In this document: piece by piece, positions 48,270 through 60,179 of the stretch | How the letters are laid out: every line of letters starts with the position of its first letter | How positions within the stretch are numbered: position 1 is the stretch's first letter | Source of the DNA: Lates calcarifer | Taxonomy: Eukaryota > Chordata > Actinopteri > Centropomidae | Direction: 5' to 3' | Assembly: GCF_001640805.2 (NCBI RefSeq) | Contig: NC_066844.1 | Coordinates: forward strand, 11,164,863 to 11,228,862 | Length of the DNA: 64,000 nt | Notes under the pieces: generated by a model | Database searches by the model: none | Told to the model about the DNA's origin: nothing | What the model saw: only the letters and a program-made list of their open reading frames with translations | Translations under genes and position numbers: made by a program

Positions 48270-51200
48270 CCACTGTGCCAAAAACCCAGCTTCCATGGGA
48301 GCCAAATCAGAAGCACCCCATTGCCACTGCACCACAGTTCAGGTCATTTGTGCCGAATGTCCTTCCTCAGACACCTCTCTGGGCTGTAGCCACAGGCCCA
48401 AATTATGATGATCAACATGAGGGCTGGGTCATCCTAGGCCTGTTGACAGAGATTCTTGCATACTTGAACACAGCTCATATATAGTATGGTTTGTTTTCCA
48501 AAAACCATCTTACCATTACTCAATCCTTTGGACATCCCATGACACCACTTTCTCATCATTTGGTCATTTTCCAAAGCCACTGATGAGTGGCTGACTTCAG
48601 TGACTTCAAAAGTCACAAAGCATGGAACAACAAGCGCATGCCAGCCAGATTCATCACTTGTTTGTGTCCCACTTCCATTGTTTTCTGTGCTACTTGCGGC
48701 ACTAGTTGTGTTGTGAATATTTGCAGCACATTTGTCTGTTTGGTTTTGTTGTGTGTATTTGCAACGCATGTGCTGTCAAATTCATAAAGATGTATTTTTA
48801 ATTTGTTTCTTTTTTTCAATTTGTATGTGTTTTTTTAAGTTGCAGTGCATAGAGCTTTCTTGGCCACTGTAATCAGAAAATGTTGTTACGCATCAATTTT
48901 ATAACCCTCATATGGCACTAATAATACACTTTTTGGCAGTAAGGTTTGTTGGGTATTCAAAATGCTGGCAAAAAAAAATAAAAATGTGGACAAAGGTTAA
49001 TGAGAAATTAAAAATGACAGCCTAACCAAGTAATTTTTAAAGCAGCCGAAAAAACGATACTGAGCCAGAGCATCAACAGCCTCGGGGCACAGTGGAGTCC
49101 TCTCTCAGGTACACAAGCACACCAGATGTTTGAGATTTTATGGAAGCTCATTAAAGAAGCATGTGAGATACCACAAAACCTGTACTTCAATGCAGTCAGC
49201 ATATAGAATAACAAGCGCTACAAATTAGGAAAGTGTTAAGAAATGACAGATTAGTTTGAAGCACTTAACCAGTTGACATTACCGAAAACATGTGACTGCC
49301 AATATTTTCTATGTCTTTTAAACCAACAGACATGAAATTCAAATTCAACATAAGAAAAAGAAAGAGAAATTGGGATTTAATGTCACCTGGAAAACACATT
49401 TGGTTCACACAATCCAGTGGCCTGCAATCGATTTCCTTAGAGTAAAAAATCTAGTTAAAGTCTATTTCCAAAACATACAGATATGCTTCACAGCTATGTA
49501 ATTCACCACAGCATGGCAGCACCTGGAAATTGGTATCATGGCAGGGTGCACAACTCCCCTCTAGCATTCACTATTGCAATAGAGGAAATCATTAGGGCAT
49601 CAAAATGGGTTGTGGGTGGAGAAAAGTAGTTGGGATGAATTCACCTCCCACCCATCAGGGCATGTTTAAATAACATGACAACCATCACTAAAATACCAGC
49701 CTGTATTAAAAAGAAATCATCTTGCTAAGTGAAGGATAAACCCAAAAAGTCGCAGAGGAATGCTGAAGAGCCCTGCCAGAAGCTGAGGAACAAAGTAATC
49801 CTCTAAGGAACAGAGAAGATTAAGATCAAGATCACAAGCTAATGGATAGAACAGATAAAGGAATACCATATCCATAATATCACATTTAGAAATAACCATG
49901 CTGTTTTTAAATAATCTGACAAGGCTTCCCTGATAGGTGATGTGAGCATATGCTGTGTACAAATCCAAGGACTGAATCCTTCATGTTGAGGCAACAAATG
50001 CCTGATCCCATTTAATGGCTCCTTCAAAGGCCAAGAAATGCAACCTTCTCATGAATTTTGCTCACAAACCTGGTTTATCTATGTCTACTTATATATTCTA
50101 AATGTGAGGTACTTACAGTACTTAGTCTTTACCACAGCTTTTGACTGCAATCCAGATTTCTTTGGTGAGGTTGCTCAGGTGTCATAACCGGTGGTTGTAT
50201 ATGATATACAGTGTCCATTATCAAGCTGAAGCAGGCTGTAGGATATTGTCAAAGGGTCTGGGAATAGCAAACAAAATGGAGTATTTGCCCCAGATAGTGT
50301 CCCTATAATTAAGAGCGACTCTCCATGCTCAAACCAGTGTATCCTTTGCACCCTCTGATAACTGACTTAGTGATCTCTATCATCTTGTGAAGTTGGAAAA
50401 TGTGACAAGATCATAATTAACAGGTATTTGCATTCAGGTGGTCATGAGCCATTGGCAAATACAATCATAATTCTTCATAAAATGCATATGACAACTCATT
50501 GCGATAATGTTGTTAAAGTCTTGACTATTCAAAGACAACTACCTGGTGAAAATCTTTTTCTTCATAAGATGTCACCTGAATGCACCATGAGTTCAGATTT
50601 TTTCATTATGCCCTTTGACCAAAGCTGGTGCCATCACCTAAGCCCTGGGGGCACAATTGCAGCTTTAATATAGCTCCCACTCAAGCCACTTCAACACCAG
50701 AACGTGGCCCAAGAATGCTCCAAACCCCACCATGGGGAGAGAACGTATTTCTCCTTCATATAGGGCCCAGTGTGAGTAGCTGGTGTGTTGTGAACAGTGA
50801 ACACTAGGAACTTTTCTTGGGCCACGAGATGACAGAACAATCTGCTGAGTCTGCAGCTCACAGATCACAGCAGGGAGAAAAAAACTCCTTTGGTGTTGAC
50901 GCACAGCAGCCACTATTGCCCACAGCTAATGTCACACAACTGCTACAAGGGAAGGAGGATTTTTCACAACTGCACTCTCTCCAGTTCCTGTCAGAACTAT
51001 GTCCCTAGGCTAAAGATGAAATGGTCTTTGTAACGTCATATATCAACAAGAAAACACACATACATACATGCTTGAATGCACTCAAATGCTGGTTGCCATC
51101 ATCCTCTCAAACTGTTCTCGAGGGTGATCAGAATGAATTTGCATATATTCTTAAATGTAAGCGTTGAACTCTGTAATTATGTGAAGCCTTGAGTGTGTGT

Positions 51201-53380
51201 GATAGACTATGCCATAATTGTTTGTGTATGGGAAGAGGGAGCATGTTTTCAGCAGCAACGAAAGGGGCGGCGCCTTTGCTGAATGCAGCCCCTCTAGCAG
51301 CTGTCTGACACAGCTGTGGCAATTCATAAAAGATACACTTGCACACACACATTATCATAAACACACATACACATACGGTGTTAAATCTAAGAGGGCCTCC
51401 TGGGGATGATACCTTCCTCTTCATGTTTCTGTGACACAGGCGATGATAATTAGACTAATTCAAAGTCTCCTCAGAGCGAGGGACGGAGATGAGGCAAAGG
51501 CAGGCAGACACCCCTGAAAGCACTGCAGCAAGGTAGACACACACACAGGGTTGACAAGGAGTTCATCCGGCTCAACTACCATGTAGTGGCATAACATTAC
51601 TGCTCCAAGAGATCCATACCTTATTGCAGGCAGGACTGGGAAGTAACCGGGGACTGAATTGGAGATTGCGTAGGTACTGCAGGGGGCTTCTTGACCGTGA
51701 CCAAAGGAAAAGGCTCGAGGGAAATGGGAATGGACATCTGACTCAGTTTCTGAAACTTGAAACTGATGTATACAGGTTCAGCGCTGTGGATAATCACTAC
51801 TGAGTTCAAAACTAATTATTCTTTGTACTTTTGCTGTATGTATAGTAATATAATGTAAATCTCTACTGTTAAAGCAGTGAATGACAGCTAATGAATATCA
51901 TGTACGGCAGGAGCTTTACCAGTAGTGTCACTTTTTGTAGTGAAAAAAGCCACAGAGAATTATCACCAATTCTGCAGTTCCTGTCTGTTCCAGGATTTTT
52001 TTTTTTTTAATCTCGTTTTGGTTTTACAGCCTGAGAATTTACTGTTTGGTTGACCACTTGATTTTATATATCAACTCAGGTACAGTAATAAATAAATAAA
52101 ATAAATCTGAAAAACCCACTATACACATGGGAAATGACAGCCAATCATGAGTACAAGCACACTTCACTCAAGTACATAATACAACTACTAATAAAATGAA
52201 GGCAAAGCTGATCATTGTGGTCCATAGTTTCTCAGTTCAACACAATGCAAGTTGCAAGCTACCAGGACCTGAATAAGAAACAAATTCAAACACATTTTTC
52301 TTGAAATTAAATGAGTCATGCACAGTGCTCATTCAGAGCCAAGTATTTTGTTTATGTGCAGCCACACCTGCAAGCTTCAGACTGCCTGCCTCATTGTAAC
52401 TGTATTTCTGAATGCACTAGTATGACATGAGGATGACTGAGGTATTGTGTGCAGGAGTAGTTAATGTCTGTGTGTGTCCAAAATAAGATGGGGTCTATCC
52501 TGTGGTGAGCATGACAGGCCCTCATTCTCTCCTGTGTCCAAGACGAAATTTAGCCTTGGGGAAAGGTCACAGGATCATTAAACCACCTTCTGGAAATCAT
52601 TAATATCGACAGAAAGTTTACTGGAAATCAGATAGTTGTTTCTGAGACCAAAGTATAAGTAAAAGGAAAATTTGACCTGATTGTGATACTAGACAAAACA
52701 TCATTAGGAGTAATTCTCTGGGGACCATGCATATTTCTAGCAGATTTCATGGGAAACCGAGCAGCAGTTGACAGGATAATTTGCTCTGGACCAAGATACC
52801 CTACTGACATACACACAGCCTGACTGACCAGTCTTCATCACCATCTTTAGACAAAAGTTTGATCATTTTAAATGAATAGTATATAGCTGGACGTGTAGAC
52901 AGACTCCTTTCAGATTTTTCAAATTCCATGTTATTGCTTTGATGCACAAGAGAGCTTATGCAAAAAATCAAAATGAAGTATATAAAAGTCAGTGTTTTAT
53001 AGTGATGCAGGGGTTTCTCAACACTTCAATAAGACTTGAGGTGTGTTGTCACTTCATCTGTCAGAGTGAAGCTTCTTCTAATGGGACATTATGCTTGTCT
53101 AAACAGCCCAGCTGAGACTCATAACTATTACTGTACATGTCTGTCACATGTCTAGTCTGCTGCAGTGTTGCTAGTTTTGCATTTAGATAAAGTTCATAAT
53201 TGAAATACTAAAATTTAATGAATTTTTTTTATCCTCTGGAAGCCTGCTTAACAATCATTTCTTCTACTCCTTCTACTTCGTCTTCTACTTTTGGGCTGGC
53301 AGTGTTTTGCCAACAACAGTTTATGTGAGGATTTTTAGTCAAGATTTAGAGTGCATCATTGCATGGAGACACTAGTGAAA
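48270..53380. other. Intergenic DNA, no gene found
   Basis: No exon with protein similarity was found. It contains family A repeat copy 4 at 51880. The stretch at about 51230-51420 is GC-richer but unassigned. Confidence 0.6.
51880..52055 (+). repeat. Dispersed repeat family A, copy 4
   Basis: It contains cagagaattatcaccaattc, tgcagttcctgtctgttcca and ttttggttttacagcctgag, matching the other family A copies, notably 22.7 and 37.3 kb. Confidence 0.65.
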
Positions 53381-53384
53381 GTTA

Positions 53385-54190
53385 CTAGACCTTCTAATTG
53401 TACTGGACAAAGGACTTGTCACTGTACTTGTCTTGTTAGATCTCAGTGCTGCATTTTGTACTATTGACCAACACATTCTATCACAGAGACTGGAGCATTT
53501 TAGTGGCATTAAAGGAACTGCACTAAACTGGTTTGAGTCCTGTTTTTCAGATCAGCTTAAGTTTGTAAAAGTTAATAACAAAGGGTTCCACAAGGTTCTG
53601 TGTTTGGACCAGTTCTATTAAAAAATATATGTGTTTCCTTTAGGCGATGTTATCAGGAAACACTCCACAAACTTCCACTGCTATACAAATGATACTCAAC
53701 TATATTTGTCGGTATAGCCTAATGAAACCAATTAGCTAAACTTCAGTTTTCTGCTTTTAAACTCACAAGACAAAACACTGAACACTTCTGAAACACATTT
53801 TCTAATTATATAGTTAGGCTAGATGGCATTGCCCTGGTCTCCAGCACCACTGTAGGGAATCTCAGAATTATCTTTGATCAGGAAATATCCTTTAACTAAT
53901 AGTTCCCTATCATCCCACTAGAACACTACGCTCCCTAGAGTTTCCAAGAGTAGAGCCTTCAACTATCAGGCTTTTCTGCTGTGGAACCATCTGCACCCTC
54001 TGCACTTTGAAGACTAGGCATAAAAATTTTCTCTTTGATAAACTTTATAGTTAGAACTGGCTCCTGAACCATCCCCTAGTTGTACTGCTATACTGTAGGT
54101 CTAGACTGGTGGGGGACCTGCACTAACCTCTTCTCTCTTTTTATATTTGTACATATCATTATTGTTGTTGTTGTTGTTGATAATGATGAT
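53385..54190 (+). pseudogene. L2-like LINE fragment, broken reverse transcriptase
   Basis: The reading GLVTVLVLLDLSAAFCTIDQ, then GIKGTALNWFESC, is the palm region of an L2/CR1-type reverse transcriptase. Frameshifted next is GVPQGSVFGPVL, then [13 protein letters not shown], where the catalytic YADD is YTND. The 3' part keeps an L2-like end (SREFQE region, then FLFDKLYS) and a TTG/GAT simple tail. Frameshifts and the lost catalytic Asp make it inactive. Confidence 0.82.
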
Positions 54191-55429
54191 AGATGCATGC
54201 AATCATCAACAGCCTAATTACTGCCCAATCAGATCACTGGAGAACCATAGTAATCATTCCAGCAGGATCCTGAAATGGACAGTAGATATTTTTTATAAAT
54301 CAGTGGAATTCTTTTTCTGTTCCAGTCTTTCCGTACGTCCACAACAGAACTTCTAAAAACAGAGGAAGAGTTTATCACACTAAATCATGACAATATTAGC
54401 TTCATTCTGATTGAACTAATATACTTTTATCCTTGCACTGTAGAATATTTCCCACAATTATAAATTAACATTTCAGTCCAACTGACCTCATCAGACATTA
54501 ATTCTCTCCTCTGCTCTGCCACTTTGGCAGCAGAAACAGTCTGACATTACTGTAACTTTTAATCTGCATCACATATTCGTAATAACTCAGAATAAATCAC
54601 CATCAGATAAAAATGCTCACTCAGTAAGAAACAATTAGTTTCTTAGCTACATAAATAAAATGGACTTGACTACTGCTCTACTTAGTTAGGCTTTGTTGTT
54701 TTACGGTTGAAGATGTAAATGCAAAATTCAGATACACATGTGAACCAGATATCTTTAATGGTAACAGTTTAACCATCAAATGGTTGATGTATTGGAAATC
54801 TGACAATTTAAAAAAATATGCCTAGCTGACACTGAGACTTCACTCAAACTTTACAGGACCAAGTATTGTGTGTTTGCCACTGATATGGTAAATAATAATC
54901 TTACTGCCACCACACTGGATTAATTCTCTGGTCAAAACACCTGTTGAAACATTTACAAAGTAAATTACAAAGTAAAAGGATTATGACTAGCAGTGGTCAG
55001 GGAGGAACCTCCATCAGATGACATCTGAACAACACTCCTGATGTGACTAGATGATATCTTGAGTTCCAATAACAGTCCAATTTTGTTCCACCATGCTGGC
55101 CTGACCCTGTGTTCTTTGCTGAAATGAAATACAGACCATTGATGGGGTCAACTGCAGGGTTAACCTGAATTCAGGAATATAGAAAATTTAGGTCAACTGT
55201 CATTACAGCAGGCAAACTCAAGCTGTGGTAGCGCACTGTGTAATCAAAGAGAAATGCAAGGTCAGAGTAATTGTTTTTGATCAACACACGTCTATTCAAA
55301 GAAATAGTTTTGAAAATATTTGGAATGTGCCTTTTTTTCTGACACTGAAATGGGTGACAACCATCTAAAGCAGTCTTATTTACACATTGTGTCTTGTTTG
55401 TTTAACCTATATGTAAATGAAAATGGAGA

Positions 55430-55610
55430 AAAAGTAACTTGCTGGAACTATTTCCTGACAAAGATCCAGGACAGGGTCAAGTTAGCTGTATCCCCTGTTT
55501 CCAGTCTTGTCTGTGCAGAGCTAAGCTAACCACGGTCTAGCTCCAGGTCTGTATTGAATGCACAGATGTCAGTTTTTCTCATTTCAATCTTCTTGATTAT
55601 TTCTTATTAG
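55430..55610 (+). repeat. Teleost dispersed repeat fragment
   Basis: The sequence gaactatttcctgacaaaga, then tgtttccagtcttg and gctaagctaaccac, resembles a fish repeat with the same order of blocks. The class is uncertain. Confidence 0.5.
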
Positions 55611-57046
55611 AGATTTTAACATGTCTGTGTGTGGTCTAAAAAAAAAACTACACAAAATTCCACAAAAAGGGACAAAAAAGCTGCAAACAAATAGCTGTCT
55701 CACTTTGGTCAACCTCTGCATCTTCTTCCTTTTTGTCATGACTCTGGCAATATGGTTGGCACTGGAGTTGGTTGTCATAGATGCAAATGGGGGAGGTATA
55801 GAGTGCTTGTCATTCACCTGGGCTGGAGCCCGTGTTTAGGGCTACCAATAGCCATAATCATACCAGTCCACAACCCCACCCCCACCCCCCGCCGCTCCCT
55901 CTGCCTGGGCTCACTCCAGCCAAGGGCATAGATTACCACAAAAAAACAATTTGGAGGGACTGGGGTGTGCTGTGTCCATCAGAGTCAGAGCGGATATGAG
56001 AGGTGGGTTCTTTGTTCTCCCTGATATTTATCTGTCTGAGGCTGAGCAGGAGAGGATATGTCGCTCCAAAGAGAGGTCTCCCAGGTCGGCGGCCTGGTAT
56101 TAAGCTGATCTATGCATGTATCCCAGGGAGATAACACCACACATCACAGATCGGCTCACAAGAACAATCTAAGGGAAAGTGGCACTGAGATGCATATGGA
56201 AGGGGTGGTAGGGTGTTGGGTGGGATCCCTGCCAAACACATCACTTCTTAATCAGGGATGTAGCCAAGGAAAAAATCCATCTAAACCCAGTTTGGTCTGG
56301 GTTTAGTTTTCTTTTCGGGCTGACATAAAGCTTCATTATGAAAAATTAAAACATAAAATCATATGAGAGTATTTAAGGAATAATAAGAAACTGAAGTTAA
56401 AGCATTTGCAATGTAATTTTTACAATGATTGAATTTTACCTCTTAATAATAATTATTTGAACTGAGTTTATCCATCTTTACCACCACATCAATGTTCTTA
56501 AAGCTAGTTTAACTCACAAACTAATTACAATTGCTACTTTTTTATTATCCCAGTCAAGACTGGTGAAATCTATTTCCTCTGAGGCCTCTGAAAATTTAAG
56601 CCCCAACTGCCTTTCAGTTTTCATCAGAAAGTTGTTCTATTAATTGAACTTAAAAAATAATTTTTCAAAGACTTGTGAGATGTGACTATATAAAAGTGTA
56701 CACTAACTCAGGCTGCATGTGAAGTAGATTACCCTTGACTAGCCGCCTGTAAGTCTGGACAGACTGCAGTCGCAGCCTTGCTGGCACCAACGCAGAAAGG
56801 GAGCATGTCAGCAGCAAGGTGAAAAAGTAGCAATTACATAAAAGAGAGCAAGTCGGAGGGAGGCTCTCCTTGCTTTTCCCATTCTCTGCCTCCTCCTCTG
56901 GGTTAAACCGGTGAGATCAATCCACAGCTGTGAAGTAGGGAGGGCACCTTGAAAATGCTGCTATTTATTTGTTTGAAATGTTCTTTTCCTTTCTAGTCCT
57001 CTTAAGGCCACTGGGGATACCGCCATTGATTTTCACTTCAATAACT

Positions 57047-57080
57047 TGACCTCTGACCCCCGAAAGGGACGTGACGTCCC
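57047..57080. promoter_or_regulatory. Candidate regulatory module: DR1 plus CRE-like palindrome
   Basis: TGACCTCTGACCC is a DR1 arrangement of nuclear receptor half sites, and GGGACGTGACGTCCC 7 bp on is a perfect palindrome containing TGACGTCC, close to a CREB/ATF site. No gene start is visible nearby. Function is inferred from motifs only. Confidence 0.3.
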
Positions 57081-57797
57081 TTGGCTGGCTACTCACAGCC
57101 AGGTGTGGTAAGGAAAATCTCCAAGCCTCTATTGCATGGTCTCTCTCATTTACATGATTTAAAGTGAAGAGATTTTTTTTTCTCATTTAGGTTAATTGCA
57201 GTCCCTATTTGGGTACACAACAAGAGAGCAGTGGGCAGTCATGGACCCACAGCTGTTTCATATTTTTCCAAAGGCTCAAAAGGCCAGCGACCTCCATTTC
57301 AGCTGTGAACTCTGAATCAGAGAAAGAGAAAATTGGAACATTTACATGCATCTTGTAGACAGAGATAATCTTTGAGCAGCCACATATCTTTTCGTGTGTC
57401 TGTTTCAGTCTCCACTCTCATCCTAGCAAACACACACACCATGTGTGAGTGCTATATGAGGAGACTTCTGCTGTTTGCAGATGGACTCCCTGTCTGTAAT
57501 GAAGTCAGGACCACCTGAAGGGATGCTGTCAACCAACACAGAGTCAGCTGCAGGATTCATCCAGCTCTGCAATCTTTGAAAACTGTGATGGAGCACATGT
57601 AACTCAAGATCACAACAGATTACAGAGACTGAGAGGTATAACATGTCAATCAATATTGTCCTATTTATGCAGAAAAGCTGCATCTCTGCTGCCATGGGAT
57701 TACACACTGAACAAAATACATCAATTTGCACAAGTTATTGTGTGATCTTTCAGAGAGCATGACTGTAAATTTTAATAACACAGTCATGACTTCATTA

Positions 57798-57811
57798 ACA
57801 CACACACACAT

Positions 57812-57858
<47 letters not shown>
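57798..57858 (+). repeat. (CA)n(TA)n compound microsatellite
   Basis: CA repeat passing into about 15 TA units. Confidence 0.95.
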
Positions 57859-57860
<2 letters not shown>

Positions 57861-59499
57861 ACCTGACCACCTGCAGGCATATCAGCAATTTCACCATTGA
57901 GCAAGAGCAGCATCAGTTTCTTTGACAATTGCACAGTTGTGAATTTGTCCCCCAGTCAGACTGAGGCACACAGATAATGTTTCACTTTCAAACTCTGTAC
58001 TTTGCAAATTACAAACTATTTATTTATCAGTCCAAACAAAACAATAAAATGCTCTCTGACCTGATCCAGAGAGAAAAAAGTAATTGACTGCATAACAAAA
58101 TAAAATACATCCAGAATACACACATTAGAATACATTGTGTCCATGTTCAAGAGATGAGTTTAATGATTAACATAAAAAAGGCTTGATATATTTACTTGTG
58201 ACGTTTTCCTTGATACAATGCATACTCTTAAACTCTTTCTATCGCAATCTTCATCCATAATGATGAACCAAGCCAGACTGTGGCAGATGGATGCAACCCA
58301 GGTGTCAGAACAACCAACTGGAACTGGGCTACATCTCTCTGTTGTCTGTCCTAAAGACTGAAGTGAGCAAAATATACAGTATACAGTAATTGGTAGCTTA
58401 CTGGTAAATGACACAGTACTGGTATCAGTTTGAGAAAAAGTCACAGTTTATCAGCTTATCTTATCTTCTTATGTCACTGATATTTACATTATAGATTCTA
58501 AACACTCACACATCATAAACTGGTCTGTTTTCTAGTACATTATAAGTACTGTACTATGTTATTTATTTTATTATCACTTTAAGATTCTTGGAAATGTTTC
58601 TGAAGTAATGCCTTTTGAATCAATATAGTTTAATAGTCTTTTGAGTTATTGTCTAACATGATATCATGATGTCTAACATACCAAGATTAATCAGTTTTAG
58701 AGTGATATGTCTAGAATTTTATAATAATCAGGCTACCAATTTTGTGTGTGTATTGTGCTTTATTACATTACTTCTGTGTTGCAACAGACAGGGCTGGCAC
58801 TGGTTGGAAACTTATTCACCTTAATTGTACTAATAAAACATGATTCCAGATCTTTATTGACATACAGTAAAAGAGTAATCCTCTCTGAGTGGAGAAGCAG
58901 AATATAATGGCTTTCTACCTCTGTTTTGTAATATTCTTAAAAACCTACAGTGAAAGCTTCAGTCATCACTCTATGTTGAGAAAAAAGGCTGAAATATGCT
59001 TAGGTTTCTATTGCACAGACGTTCTTAATTAAAAAAAAAAAAAAAGGTAATTACTTTTTACCATGATGGCCACTACAAATGCACAGATTTCCACTTGATT
59101 TAGTTATTCATAAAGGTGTGGCAACATCATGCCTGGCATCTGTGATCAGGCTACTTAAGAGCTCAGAGTGACAGAGAGGTAAATGGACGTGCACCAGAGA
59201 CAGAATAAAAGCAAGATCACTAAAAATGATGGCCTACACCCTCATTCAGCCCTGTTTTCCCATCATCCAGTAATAGGAAGTAAATAGAGAAGAGCCTTTC
59301 TTTCTAACTCCAGATCAGCCATCAGCTCATAGAAGAGGATGTAGAAGATTAAAGAGATTAAAGAATAAAAAGATCCAGTGATAAATTTTATGCTTGACAA
59401 TACCTCCAAACATGTCTGTTTATCTAAATAATAATATAATAGCCAAAGGACGGATTGCCTTGAAATGTTTTTACAAACATGAATGATTGTAAACATGAA

Positions 59500-60175
59500 T
59501 GTTTGTAAAAAGAGAGGATGGATTCCATTGACTGACCAGTTGACTTTTCCTGTTAACGCCATTGCAAGGCTTTCTGGCCTTTAGTGAAAAATCTCAATCA
59601 GTGTTATATAGATTTCCATGAAATTTGCTACAGATATTCATGGTCCCCAGAGGATGAGTATGACAATGGTCACCCCTTTCTATGTAGGCTAGTGCCAGCT
59701 GCAGGTCAGTTTTCATTTATCCAATGCAATGTCTCAACAAGATTTACTGGTATACATTTTGTACATACATTCACAGTTCGCAGAGGATGAATTCAGCTGA
59801 CTTTGATGATCCTCTGACTTTTCCTTTCACACCATCATGAAGTTGAAATATTTGGTCTTTAGTGAAATGTCTTGATAACTATCAGGTGGATTGCCACTTT
59901 TTACAGATATCCACAGTGCTAAAAGAATGAATCCCAATAACTCTGGTTATCCACTGACTGACTGACACCATTAAGTCAAAATTACATTTTGTCCGGTACT
60001 TTATGACCAAACACCTGCTCAATTAATTCCCATTAACTTGAGGCAATTAGCAAATATTAGTATGCTAAAAAAAACTACACTAAAATGAAGATGATGGTAA
60101 ACATCATACCTGCTAAATATCAGCATGTTTTCACTGCACTAAGTACAGCCTCACAGAGCTGCTAGAATAGAGCCC
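59500..60175 (+). repeat. Teleost dispersed repeat with internal subrepeats
   Basis: Units beginning tttagtgaaa/tgtctcaacaa, then ccatgaaatttg or similar, then a cagaggatga block recur at about 59580, 59730 and 59860. The 3' part (aacatcatacctgctaaata, tacagcctcacagagctgct) matches a repeat well known from fish introns. Confidence 0.7.
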
Positions 60176-60179
60176 TCAG

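Larger units (their letters stand above)
54190..59495. other. Intergenic DNA, no gene found
   Basis: No exon with protein similarity. A dispersed repeat fragment lies at 55440-55610, a C-rich tract at about 55875, complex GC-richer sequence at 56730-57130 and a CA/TA microsatellite at 57798-57858. Confidence 0.6.

Noticed and set aside
48434..48769. 111-codon minus-strand open frame
   Set aside because: No recognisable motif; overlapping frames of similar size exist on the other strand, as expected by chance.
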